From Thiomonas delicata (GTDB lineage: Bacteria > Pseudomonadota > Gammaproteobacteria > Burkholderiales > Burkholderiaceae_C): DNA of 64,000 nt. Numbering within the stretch: position 1 is the first letter of the stretch; every line of letters starts with the position of its first letter. Below, piece after piece: positions 27,217-37,738 of the stretch. The DNA is taken from NCBI RefSeq assembly GCF_900088825.1, contig NZ_LT592170.1, forward strand, positions 62,001-126,000, written 5' to 3'. Under the pieces are notes generated by a model, which had not been told where the DNA came from, did not search any database, and saw only the letters and a program-made list of their open reading frames with translations. The translations under genes and the position numbers were made by a program.

Positions 27217-28678
27217 GGAAGACGTCGAGAACGGCAAGACCGTCCTGAGGGAAAACGCCAGCCCCAACGGCATCGTCCCCGCGCTCAAGGGCTTCATCGG
27301 CCGGGTCGCGCGGGCGAGCTGGATCGCGTGGAAAAAATCGCCGGCGGGCAAGCCGCCGAAATTCGAGCGCCGCATCGGCATCACCGACAGCTTCGGCAGC
27401 TACGACGTGGTCCGCCTGCCGCTGTCGGCCGAGCAAGTGCACCAGTTCTATCACGTCACGTCCAAGGAGGCGTTATGGCCCATCCTCAACGCCTTCCCCA
27501 GCTTGTACAGCTCGGCCAACACCGATTGGGCCACGTTCCGCGAAGTCAACCGCCTGTTCGCGCAAGCCGCGTGCGAGGAAGCCGCGCCGGGCGCGGTGGT
27601 CTGGGTGCACGACTACAACCTGTGGCTGGTGCCGCGCTTCGTGCGCGAACTACGCCCGGACGTGCGCATCGCGTTTTTCCATCACACGCCGTTTCCGCCG
27701 CCCGATGTGTTCAACGTGCTGCCGTGGCGCGACGAAATCCTCGACAGCCTGCTCGCGTGTGACCTCATCGGCTTTCACATCCCGCGCTACGCGCGCAACT
27801 TCGCGGCGCTGGCGCAGAGCCTGCGGACTGTGGACGACATCGTCGAGCGCGACGTGCCGGCCGAACTGCGCGGCGGCCGCACCGCGCTGGCCGAACCCCG
27901 CACGCCGGTGTGCATACGCTTGCGAGGGCACTCCGTGCACATCGACGCCACCCCGATCGGCACCCATGCCGAGCTGATTCGCGCCACGGTGCAACGCCCG
28001 GAGAACCTGGCGCGCGCCGCCCAGATCCGCGCCGAACTCGGCGCGGACAAACTCATCGTCTCGGTCGGCCGGGTGGATTACGCCAAGGGCACGCGCGAGC
28101 AGCTCGCCGCTTTCGAGCGCCTGCTCAAGCGCCGCCCCGAGTGGCTGGGCCGCGTCAAGCTGCTGCTCACCGCAGTCGCACCCGCCGAAGGCATGACCGC
28201 GTACCGCGCCACGCAGACCACGATCGAACAGCTGGTCGGCCGCATCAACGGGCATTTCGGCACCCTGAGCTGGCAGCCCATCGTGTTCTCCACCACGTCC
28301 ATGCCGTTCACCGAAACCCTGTGCCACTACCGCGCCGCCGATATCGCGTGGATCACGCCGCTGCGCGACGGGTTGAACCTGGTGGCCAAGGAATTCGTCG
28401 CCGCGCACGTCAACGACAGCGGGGTGCTGGTGCTGTCGGAGTTCGCCGGCGCCGCGGTGGAGCTGGCCGACGCCGTGCTGGTCAACCCCAACAGCATCAG
28501 CCAGATGGACGCCGCGATCGACCGCGCGCTCGACATGCCGATCAACGAACAACGCCAGCGCATGCAGCGCCTGGACGCCGTCGTCTGCCAGCGCGACATC
28601 GGACACTGGACCCGGCACATGCTCGCCGCCTTCGGCGCCCTGCGGCGCCCGCAAGGTGGGAAAGCCAAGGCCGCCTGA
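27173..28678 (+). CDS. ggpS: Glucosylglycerol-phosphate synthase
   Basis: A GT20-family glycosyltransferase that joins ADP-glucose and glycerol-3-phosphate. The 501-residue length matches GgpS (about 500). The N-terminus (SSLVIVYHRQPYEEDVENGK, then RENASPNGIVPALK) follows cyanobacterial GgpS and not OtsA, whose acceptor loop differs. Catalytic-site segments are WVHDYNLWLVP (H146, D147), GRVDYAKGT (R300, K305) and DGLNLVAKEFV. The ATG at 27173 has GGGGG 6 nt upstream; an ATG two codons earlier is possible. It overlaps ggpP by 44 bases, implying tight coupling. Confidence 0.87.
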   Translation: MASSLVIVYHRQPYEEDVENGKTVLRENASPNGIVPALKGFIGRVARASWIAWKKSPAGKPPKFERRIGITDSFGSYDVVRLPLSAEQVHQFYHVTSKEALWPILNAFPSLYSSANTDWATFREVNRLFAQAACEEAAPGAVVWVHDYNLWLVPRFVRELRPDVRIAFFHHTPFPPPDVFNVLPWRDEILDSLLACDLIGFHIPRYARNFAALAQSLRTVDDIVERDVPAELRGGRTALAEPRTPVCIRLRGHSVHIDATPIGTHAELIRATVQRPENLARAAQIRAELGADKLIVSVGRVDYAKGTREQLAAFERLLKRRPEWLGRVKLLLTAVAPAEGMTAYRATQTTIEQLVGRINGHFGTLSWQPIVFSTTSMPFTETLCHYRAADIAWITPLRDGLNLVAKEFVAAHVNDSGVLVLSEFAGAAVELADAVLVNPNSISQMDAAIDRALDMPINEQRQRMQRLDAVVCQRDIGHWTRHMLAAFGALRRPQGGKAKAA

Positions 28679-28682
28679 GGCG

Positions 28683-28820
28683 ATGGGCGCGGCCACGGCA
28701 CTCCACACACTGGATTGGGCGGCGATCCGCGCCTGGCTGCCGCGGCTTCCGGCCGACACCTGGGCCTGGGCCGCGCTCGTCGCGCTGGCGATCGTGGCGA
28801 TCCTGTGGGTGTTTCGATGA
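28683..28820 (+). CDS. Small single-helix membrane protein (hypothetical)
   Basis: A 45-codon open frame begins 4 bases after the ggpS stop. The peptide has a Trp/Ala/Leu-rich first half and one strongly hydrophobic C-terminal helix (residues 28-44) ending in Arg. GAGG overlaps the ggpS stop codon only 2 bases before the ATG, so translation would depend on re-initiation. The next gene, mscS, starts 13 bases downstream. No family recognised; it could be an accessory subunit of the channel or simply a spacer. Confidence 0.45.
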   Translation: MGAATALHTLDWAAIRAWLPRLPADTWAWAALVALAIVAILWVFR

Positions 28821-28833
28821 GGCGCGCACGGCC

Positions 28834-29964
28834 ATGAACGATCGCGTTGCGCCGCTGCTGCAAGCCCTGGCCTGGGCCACGTCACACCGGCCTGAAACCC
28901 TGGCGATGGCGCTGGCCCTGTTGGCGGCCCCCGCATGGCTGCTGCTGGAGCAGCTCGTGCGCAGGCCGCTGCGGCGGCACCCGGTCGCGCTGGCCTTGGC
29001 GCAGCGCCTGCGCTGGGCGCTGCGCGCGCTGTGGCTGGCGCTGGTGTTGCGCGCCGAGGTCGTGCTGCTGCACGCCCATCTGCGAGAACTCGACTGGCTG
29101 CCGCCGCTGATGCGCCTGTTGCCCATCGGCGTGCTCACCTGGCTGACGATCCGCCTGGTGCAAGCCGCCGGCGAAGTGGCGCTGCTGCGCCGCGGCGGCG
29201 TGCAACTGCCCGACGATCCCCGGCTGCTCGACGTCGACCTTCACGCCCGCGGCGCGATCACGCGGGCGCGCGTGTTCACCCGCGTGGCCAGCCTGCTCAT
29301 CGCGCTGGTGGGTCTGTCGGGGATGCTCATGAGCATCCCCGACGTACGGCAGATCGGCACCAGCCTGCTGGCCTCCGCCGGCATCGCCGGGGTGGTGGTG
29401 GGCTTTGCCGCGCGGCCGGTGCTCAGCAACCTGCTCGCCGGCCTGCAGATCGCGCTGACCGAGCCCATCCGCATCAACGACGTGCTGATCGTCCAAGGCC
29501 AGTGGGGCCGGGTGGAGGAAATCACCGGCACTTACGTGGTGTTTCGCATCTGGGACGAGCGGCGCATGATTTTTCCGCTGCAGTGGTTCATCGAAAACCC
29601 GTTCGAGAACTGGACGCGCACCAGCGCCAGCCTGCTGGCGAGCGTGTACGTCTGGGTCGATTACGCGATGCCCATCGAGCCCATCCGCGCCGAGTTGCAG
29701 CGCCTTTGCGCGCAAGACCCGGACTGGGACGGACGGCTGACCAAGGTGCACGTCACCGACGCCAACCAGTTCGGCCAGCAGGTGCGCCTGCTGGTGAGCG
29801 CCGCCAACTCGGCGCGCTCCTGGGAGCTGCAGTGCCGGGTGCGCGAAGGGGTGATCGCCTACTTGCAGCAGCACTGGCCGCAGCATCTGCCGCGGCATCG
29901 GCTGCAACTGCAACCGGACGCGCCCGGCCCGCACGATCCTCCCGGCCCGCGACCCGTTGATTGA
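28834..29964 (+). CDS. Mechanosensitive ion channel, MscS family
   Basis: MscS channels open under membrane tension to release solutes during hypo-osmotic shock. The 376-residue protein has several N-terminal hydrophobic helices (about residues 20-40, 55-78, 88-108, 142-163). The pore helix and beta-domain signature GIAGVVVGFAARPVLSNLLAG (about 179-199) is followed by TEPIRINDVLIV, GRVEEITGTYVVFRIWDERRMIFP and NWTRTSASL. The Pro-rich C-terminus is unstructured. Placement after ggpS suggests it lets glucosylglycerol out or protects during down-shock. Confidence 0.93.
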   Translation: MNDRVAPLLQALAWATSHRPETLAMALALLAAPAWLLLEQLVRRPLRRHPVALALAQRLRWALRALWLALVLRAEVVLLHAHLRELDWLPPLMRLLPIGVLTWLTIRLVQAAGEVALLRRGGVQLPDDPRLLDVDLHARGAITRARVFTRVASLLIALVGLSGMLMSIPDVRQIGTSLLASAGIAGVVVGFAARPVLSNLLAGLQIALTEPIRINDVLIVQGQWGRVEEITGTYVVFRIWDERRMIFPLQWFIENPFENWTRTSASLLASVYVWVDYAMPIEPIRAELQRLCAQDPDWDGRLTKVHVTDANQFGQQVRLLVSAANSARSWELQCRVREGVIAYLQQHWPQHLPRHRLQLQPDAPGPHDPPGPRPVD

Positions 29965-30111
29965 TGTCGTTCAAAGGATCTGCGCGTCGAAAGGCAGCCT
30001 GCGGACTGGGGATCGCAGTTTCGACGTGTTCGGGCGCCGCGCGGGACCACGGTGTCCCTAGAATCAACCTCACATGACCCGCCAAGCGGCACCCACAACG
30101 AGGAGACAGCG

Positions 30112-30801
30112 ATGCGCATCCTGATCGCCGAAGACGACCAGGTCCTGGCCGACGGCCTGACCCGGTCGCTGCGCGCCAGCCACTATGCCGTCGATCAGGT
30201 CGCCGACGGCGCGGCGGCGGACTCGGCCCTGCAGACCAGCGAGTTCGACATGCTGATCCTCGACCTCGGCCTGCCACGCCTGTCCGGCTTCGAGGTCCTG
30301 CGCCGCCTGCGCAGCCGCGGCAGCCTGCTGCCCGTGCTCATCCTCACCGCGGCCGACAACGTGGAAGACAAGGTGCGCGGCCTCGACCTCGGGGCCGACG
30401 ACTACATGGCCAAGCCTTTCGAGCTGGCCGAGCTGGAAGCGCGCGTGCGGGCGCTGACCCGCCGCGGCATGGGCGGCGCCAGCTCCATGATCCGCCACGG
30501 CCCCCTGAGCGTGGATCTGAGCGGGCGCGTGGTGATGCTGGACGACCGCGTGGTGGACTTGTCCGCGCGCGAACTGGCCCTGCTCGAAGTGCTGCTGCAA
30601 CGCGCCGGTCGCCTGGTGAGCAAGGACCAGTTGGTCGACCACCTCTGCGTGTGGGGCGAGGAAGTCAGCACCAATGCGATCGAGGTCTATATCCACCGCC
30701 TGCGCAAGAAGATCGAGGTCGGTCCGGTGCATATCGCCACCGTGCGCGGCCTGGGTTACTGCCTGGAAAAAATCCCGGGCAACCCGCAACAGACCGCCTG
30801 A
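30112..30801 (+). CDS. Two-component response regulator, OmpR/PhoP family
   Basis: A 229-residue regulator. The receiver domain (1-118) has acidic pocket E7/D8/D9, phospho-acceptor D51 in LILDLGLP and K in YMAKPFEL. The C-terminal winged helix (about 128-222) contains ELALLEVLLQRAGRLVSK and the recognition region SNAIEVYIHRLRKKIE-like segment with RGLGYCLE. It is of the QseB/TctD subtype. AGGAGA precedes the ATG. The partner kinase follows 4 bases after its stop. Confidence 0.95.
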   Translation: MRILIAEDDQVLADGLTRSLRASHYAVDQVADGAAADSALQTSEFDMLILDLGLPRLSGFEVLRRLRSRGSLLPVLILTAADNVEDKVRGLDLGADDYMAKPFELAELEARVRALTRRGMGGASSMIRHGPLSVDLSGRVVMLDDRVVDLSARELALLEVLLQRAGRLVSKDQLVDHLCVWGEEVSTNAIEVYIHRLRKKIEVGPVHIATVRGLGYCLEKIPGNPQQTA

Positions 30802-30805
30802 ACCG

Positions 30806-32383
30806 ATGGCGGTCAGCGCCGCCAACCCACCAGCCCGAACCATGGCGAGCCTGCCCAAGACCACCGAGCATGGCGATGCGCCGCCAAACACCGCGCCGCT
30901 CGATGAAGTCGCGCATCCGCGGCGCAGGCCCAGGCAACGCTCGTTGTTCGGTGAAATCCTGGACTGGATGCTGGTGCCGCTGCTGCTGGTGTGGCCACTG
31001 TCCATCGGCATCACCTACCTGGTGGCGCAGGCCATCGCCACCCATCCCTTCGACCAGGGCCTGGAGCGCCGCGTAGCCGTCCTGGCGGAACTGGCGCAGC
31101 GCAGTCCCGCGGCCGCGCTGCCGCTGCTGCGGCGCACGCAAACCGATGCCCTGTCCAGCGGCGATCGGGTCTTCATGCAGCTGCGCGGCGCGGGGGGACA
31201 GGTCTTGGGCGGCGACCCGGCCATCCCGCCGCCGCCCGACGCCGCCGCGCCATGGACGGGAGGCGTGCACATGCGCGACGCCGAGGTGGGCGGCCGCACG
31301 CTGCGCATCGCCTGGCGCTGGATCCCCGCCCCCGCGGCACGCACGGCAGGAGCGGCAAGCCCCGCGCCGGCCTTGCTGCTGGTTCAGGTTGCCGAGGGGC
31401 TGGAAAGCCGAACGGCGCTGGCACGGGAGATCGTGCGCGGGGTCATCCTGCCCCAGTTCGTCATCGTGCCCATCTCGATTCTGCTGGTGTGGTTCGGCCT
31501 CGGCCAGGGCATCGTGCCGCTCAATGAACTGCAGGCCCGCATCCGCCGGCGCCAGCCCGGTGACCTCAGCCCCATCGACCAGTGCGAGGCGCCCGAGGAA
31601 ATCGCGCCGCTGGTGGACTCGATCAATGGCCTGCTCGGCCGGCTGGAGCAATCCATCCTCACGCAAAAGCGTTTCATCGCCGATGCCGCGCACCAGCTCA
31701 AGACGCCGCTGGCGGGACTGCGGATGCAGGCCGAGCTTGCGGCGCGCCAAACCGATCCGCAGGAATTGCGCGCCAGCCTGCGCCAGATCAGCCTCTCGGT
31801 GGTGCGAACCACGCGACTGGTGAACCAGTTGCTCCTGCTTGCTCGCGCCGAAAATCAAGGTGTCGCGGCACTCGGCGCATCGGCCACGCTGGATCTGCGC
31901 CGCCCGGTGCGCGACGCGGTGCAAGAACTGGCGCCGATGGCCCTCGACAAGGGCCAGGACCTGGAGTTCGACGCCCCGGACGCGCCGCTCTGGATACGCG
32001 GCCACGCCTTGCTGCTGCACGAGCTCACCAAGAACCTGCTCGACAACGCCATCGCCTACACCCCGCGCGGCGGCAGCGTGACCGTGCGCCTGCAGGCCGA
32101 TGTCGCGAACTGGCGCGTCGAACTGAGTGTGGAAGACAGCGGGATGGGCATCGCGCCCGCCGAACGCGAACGGGTGTTCCATCCGTTCTACCGCGTCCTC
32201 GGCACCGGCCACGACGGCAGCGGCCTGGGGCTGTCCATCGTGCAGGAAATCGCGCGCCAGCACGGAGCCGGCGTCGAACTCGGCGACAACCCGGCCTGCG
32301 CGGGGCGGGAGGCGCCTGGGCTGGTCGTGCGCTTGCGTTTCGCCGCGGCCGACCCGGCAGAACTGGGACGGCGCACGATCTAG
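30806..32383 (+). CDS. Two-component sensor histidine kinase (TctE/QseC type)
   Basis: A 525-residue membrane kinase. A cytoplasmic Pro-rich N-terminus (1-48) leads to TM1 (about 53-74), a periplasmic sensor region (about 75-200, Pro/Ala-rich) and TM2 (about 213-233). HAMP, then the dimerisation helix RFIADAAHQLKTPLAG with phospho-acceptor H296, and the ATPase domain with N box ELTKNLLDNAIAYTPRGG, G1 DSGMGI and G2 GSGLGLSIV. Signal unknown; the neighbouring osmolyte operon and MscS channel make an osmotic or envelope cue attractive. It converges on topB. Confidence 0.93.
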   Translation: MAVSAANPPARTMASLPKTTEHGDAPPNTAPLDEVAHPRRRPRQRSLFGEILDWMLVPLLLVWPLSIGITYLVAQAIATHPFDQGLERRVAVLAELAQRSPAAALPLLRRTQTDALSSGDRVFMQLRGAGGQVLGGDPAIPPPPDAAAPWTGGVHMRDAEVGGRTLRIAWRWIPAPAARTAGAASPAPALLLVQVAEGLESRTALAREIVRGVILPQFVIVPISILLVWFGLGQGIVPLNELQARIRRRQPGDLSPIDQCEAPEEIAPLVDSINGLLGRLEQSILTQKRFIADAAHQLKTPLAGLRMQAELAARQTDPQELRASLRQISLSVVRTTRLVNQLLLLARAENQGVAALGASATLDLRRPVRDAVQELAPMALDKGQDLEFDAPDAPLWIRGHALLLHELTKNLLDNAIAYTPRGGSVTVRLQADVANWRVELSVEDSGMGIAPAERERVFHPFYRVLGTGHDGSGLGLSIVQEIARQHGAGVELGDNPACAGREAPGLVVRLRFAAADPAELGRRTI

Positions 32384-32389
32384 GGCCTG

Positions 32390-34945
<2,556 letters not shown>

Positions 34946-34961
34946 GAGGGACCTAGAAAAA

Positions 34962-35406
34962 TTAGAGGTGCTTGGCGATGCCGGCGATATCTTCCGGGAA
35001 GATCTCGCCGGACTCGGCCATCTTGACCCGGCCGTCCCGCCCGATGACGATGGTCACCGGCAGTCCTGGCGGCTTGGGCAATGTCTTGGCCAGTTCGGGC
35101 GACAGCCAGGCGACCGGGAAGGTCGTGCCGCGCTGCTTGACATAGGGCAGCACATCGGCGGCTTTCTTGTCGATGGACAGCCCCAGCACCACCAGGCCCT
35201 GCTTGTGGTGCTGGGCGTACAGCTTCTGCATGTGGGGCATCTGCCTGGCGCAGAACGGGCACCAGGTGGCCCAGTATTCCAGCACCACCACCTTGCCCTT
35301 GAGGTCGTGCGCCGAAAGCGTCCTGCCATCGATCAGTTCGATGCTCGGCGGCCGCGGCAACGCCGCCGGCAAGGGCCTTGAGATGCAAACGACGCTGCTG
35401 ACGCAT
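34962..35406 (-). CDS. TlpA-like thiol-disulfide protein with an apparent N-terminal frameshift
   Basis: The mature domain (SIELIDGRTLSAHDLKGKVV onward, to the stop at 34962) is a TlpA/ResA-like thioredoxin with active site WCPFC and a cis-Pro GLPVTIVI. Its own frame has no ATG or GTG near the right place. The ATG at 35406, with a perfect AGGAG 7 nt upstream, starts MRQQRRLHLKALAGGVAAAA, an evident export signal, but in the other frame. One base must be skipped around 35345-35390 to join them. This is either a real frameshift that destroys export, or a sequencing error in a GC-rich repeat. It lies 16 bases upstream of topB. Confidence 0.7.
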
Positions 35407-35593
35407 GATGGTGCTCCTACAATTCCAGCGCAAGAAGCGCCGGCACTCCTGTCTCCCGCGGGTAGCCCGCACCGCGCCGGCACGGCGCCGCTGCATGGCG
35501 CCGCAGTGCCGCGGCCGATCTCCCACTCCTTTTTTTACTTTAACCAGTTTCCCGTCGCAGGTGAAACCGCAAGGCCGCGACATCCTTCTTCCC

Positions 35594-36082
35594 ATGCCTC
35601 CAACCAAGACCGCCCCTGCCTCGAAGGTTCCCTCCCATGGCCCGCGCACCGAGGTGCGATCGTCCCCCGTGCACGGCAAGGGGGTGTTCGCGCGCAGGCC
35701 CATCGCCGCCGGTTCGCGCATCCTCGAATACCGCGGCGAGCGCATCGCCTGGAAAGAGGCCCTGCGCCGCCACCCGCACGACCCGGCCCAACCCCATCAC
35801 ACCTTCTATTTCTCGCTCGACGACGGCCGCGTGATCGACGCCAACGTCGGCGGCAACAGCGCGCGCTGGATCAACCACGCCTGCGCGCCCAATTGCGAGG
35901 CCAGGCAGGAAGGCGAACGGGTCTACATCCACGCGCTGCGCGACATCGCTCCCGGCGAGGAGTTGTTCTACGACTACCGCCTGAGCCTGGACGCCCGCTA
36001 TACCCCCAAGCTCAAGCGCGACTATGTCTGTCGCTGCGGCGCCGTCGCCTGCCGCGGCACCATGCTCGCGCCCAAGCGCTGA
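35594..36082 (+). CDS. SET domain-containing protein (putative lysine methyltransferase)
   Basis: A 162-residue bacterial SET protein. Motifs in order: SPVHGKGVFARRPI, RILEYRGERI, the knot-forming RWINHACAPNCEA, GEELFYDYRL, and a post-SET zinc motif CRCGAVACRG with the upstream Cys of the NHxCxPNC segment. Such proteins use S-adenosylmethionine; targets in bacteria are mostly unknown. Start is uncertain: ATG 35594 is used, but a GTG at 35561 is in frame. Neither has a strong ribosome binding site. Confidence 0.87.
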   Translation: MPPTKTAPASKVPSHGPRTEVRSSPVHGKGVFARRPIAAGSRILEYRGERIAWKEALRRHPHDPAQPHHTFYFSLDDGRVIDANVGGNSARWINHACAPNCEARQEGERVYIHALRDIAPGEELFYDYRLSLDARYTPKLKRDYVCRCGAVACRGTMLAPKR

Positions 36083-36087
36083 ACGCC

Positions 36088-36918
36088 ATGACCGCCCCCC
36101 CATCGCGCCTCGCCGATGATCCGCAGCACGCGCAGGCCTTGCAGGCCGCGCTCGCGGCCCAGAACCTGCGCTGCGCCGTCGCCTGGACGCCCGAGACCGC
36201 ATCGACCAACGCCGATCTGCTCGAGCGCGTGCGCAGCGACAACTGCGCGCTCGACCCCCAGTTGCGCGTGGCCGGGCACCAGACCGCCGGACGCGGGCGT
36301 CAGGGCCGGCCCTGGCTGGATGGCAAGCGTGACGGCAGCTTGTTGTGCTCGCTGGCGTGGCCCTTCGCGCCCGGCACGCCCATTGCCGGCCTGAGCGTGG
36401 CGGTGGGAGTCTGGCTGGCGCAAAATCTGCACGCGCTGGGCGCCTCCGGCGCGCAGCTGAAGTGGCCCAACGATGTGCTGCTGCAAAACCGCAAACTTGC
36501 CGGAATCCTGGTTGAACTGGCCGATACCGCGCAGGCGCGCTGGGCCGTGATCGGCATCGGCCTGAACCTGCAGACCCCGCCCGAATGGCCCGAGGCCGTC
36601 GGCCTCGATGCCTGCGGACTGCGCACCAGCCGCTGGGACATGCTGCGCCTGCTCGCCCCCGCCATGCTCGCCGGTCTTCCGATCTACGCCCAAACCGGCT
36701 TCTCGCCCTGGGCCGAGGCCTGGAACCGGCTGCATGCCTGGCGCGGCGAGAGCGTCGCGGTGCTGGACCACGGCGAGCGGCATACGGCGGGGCTGGCATT
36801 GGGCGTCGACGACCAAGGCTGCCTCTTGCTGCAAACACCGCAAGGACTGCGACGCGTGGCCAGCGGCGATGTTTCGCTGCGCCGCGCGGCGGACCTGCGA
36901 ACGACCACCCCGTCCTGA
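36088..36918 (+). CDS. birA: Biotin--[acetyl-CoA-carboxylase] ligase
   Basis: Activates biotin as biotinyl-AMP and attaches it to BCCP. The 276-residue protein has the catalytic domain only: the N-terminal DNA-binding domain of E. coli BirA is missing, so it is not a repressor. Motifs are TASTNADLLE, GRGRQGRPW (biotinyl-AMP loop), LKWPNDVLLQNRKLAGILVE and the C-terminal SH3-like GESVAVLDHGERHTAGLALG. The ATG lies 5 bases after the SET gene stop. Confidence 0.93.
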   Translation: MTAPPSRLADDPQHAQALQAALAAQNLRCAVAWTPETASTNADLLERVRSDNCALDPQLRVAGHQTAGRGRQGRPWLDGKRDGSLLCSLAWPFAPGTPIAGLSVAVGVWLAQNLHALGASGAQLKWPNDVLLQNRKLAGILVELADTAQARWAVIGIGLNLQTPPEWPEAVGLDACGLRTSRWDMLRLLAPAMLAGLPIYAQTGFSPWAEAWNRLHAWRGESVAVLDHGERHTAGLALGVDDQGCLLLQTPQGLRRVASGDVSLRRAADLRTTTPS

Positions 36919-36960
36919 GCCACAATCCACCCATCCCGCCGGTCCCATGCCATTTCCACC

Positions 36961-37719
36961 ATGCTGCGTTCCTTCGTCCTGCTGCTCATCCTGGCCAATC
37001 TGGCGTTCTATGCCTGGTCGCACGGCTACTTGCGCGCTGCGGGTCTCGGCCCGCACGACGTGGCCGAACCCCAGCGCTTGACGCAACAAATCCACCCGGA
37101 GCGGCTGGTGATCGCCGCACCCGAATCGGGCGCCTCGGCCCCCGCGTCGAGTCCGGCATCCGGCGCCGCGTCCGCCGCCTCTGCGCCTGCGCCGCCTTCC
37201 GCCGCTTCGGCGGCGAAACCCGCCGCATCAAACGCGGTGAGCGCCGCCGCGGGGCCGAAGCTCTGCCTGCAAGTCGGTCCCTACCTGACCGCCGGCCCTG
37301 AGGTCGGCGCGGCGCTGCGCGCAGCCGGCCTGGCTCCCGTGGAAAAACAGCAAGCACTCGGCCCGCAATGGATGGTGTTCATGGGCCCCTACCCGGACGC
37401 GGCGGCCCTCAAGAGCAAGCTGGCCGAATTGCAGCGCCTGGAACTTAAGGAAGGCAGCTACGGCGCCGTCACCGACCGTCCACGGTATATGCCGGGCATT
37501 TCGCTGGGCATTCTGCCCACGCAAGCCGCCGCGCAACAGCAATTGAAGTTGATGCAGGCCAAGGGCGTGAAGAGCGCGCAGGTGGTGCCGCGCAATGCCG
37601 GCATGTCGGCGGTGGTCTGGGTCCTCGACGGTCTGACGCCGGCACAGGCCGCAACCCTGCGCCGGCTGGATCCCGCCCTGCTGAAGGACCAGAAGCCGCA
37701 AGCCTGCAAGACGGGTTGA
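36961..37719 (+). CDS. SPOR domain-containing membrane protein
   Basis: A 252-residue protein. An N-terminal membrane anchor (residues 3-20) is followed by an Ala/Ser/Pro-rich linker (about 55-95) and a C-terminal region with SPOR-like repeats: CLQVGPYLTAGPEVGAALRAAGL and MVFMGPYPDAAALKSKLAELQRL. SPOR domains bind denuded peptidoglycan at division sites. Its place after birA is common in Burkholderiales, where coaX usually lies between; coaX is absent here. Confidence 0.82.
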   Translation: MLRSFVLLLILANLAFYAWSHGYLRAAGLGPHDVAEPQRLTQQIHPERLVIAAPESGASAPASSPASGAASAASAPAPPSAASAAKPAASNAVSAAAGPKLCLQVGPYLTAGPEVGAALRAAGLAPVEKQQALGPQWMVFMGPYPDAAALKSKLAELQRLELKEGSYGAVTDRPRYMPGISLGILPTQAAAQQQLKLMQAKGVKSAQVVPRNAGMSAVVWVLDGLTPAQAATLRRLDPALLKDQKPQACKTG

Positions 37720-37738
37720 TGCCGAGACGGCGGCGACC

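Noticed and set aside
26446-28678. Reading the phosphatase and GT20 genes as trehalose synthesis (otsB, otsA)
   Set aside because: The GT20 N-terminus follows GgpS and lacks the OtsA-type start, the HAD protein resembles the GgpPS phosphatase half, and a glycerol-3-phosphate dehydrogenase heads the operon.
30801-32383. Two-component pair as certain regulator of the ggp operon
   Set aside because: Adjacent on the chromosome but separated from mscS by 147 bases; no recognisable shared binding site, so kept as an inference only.
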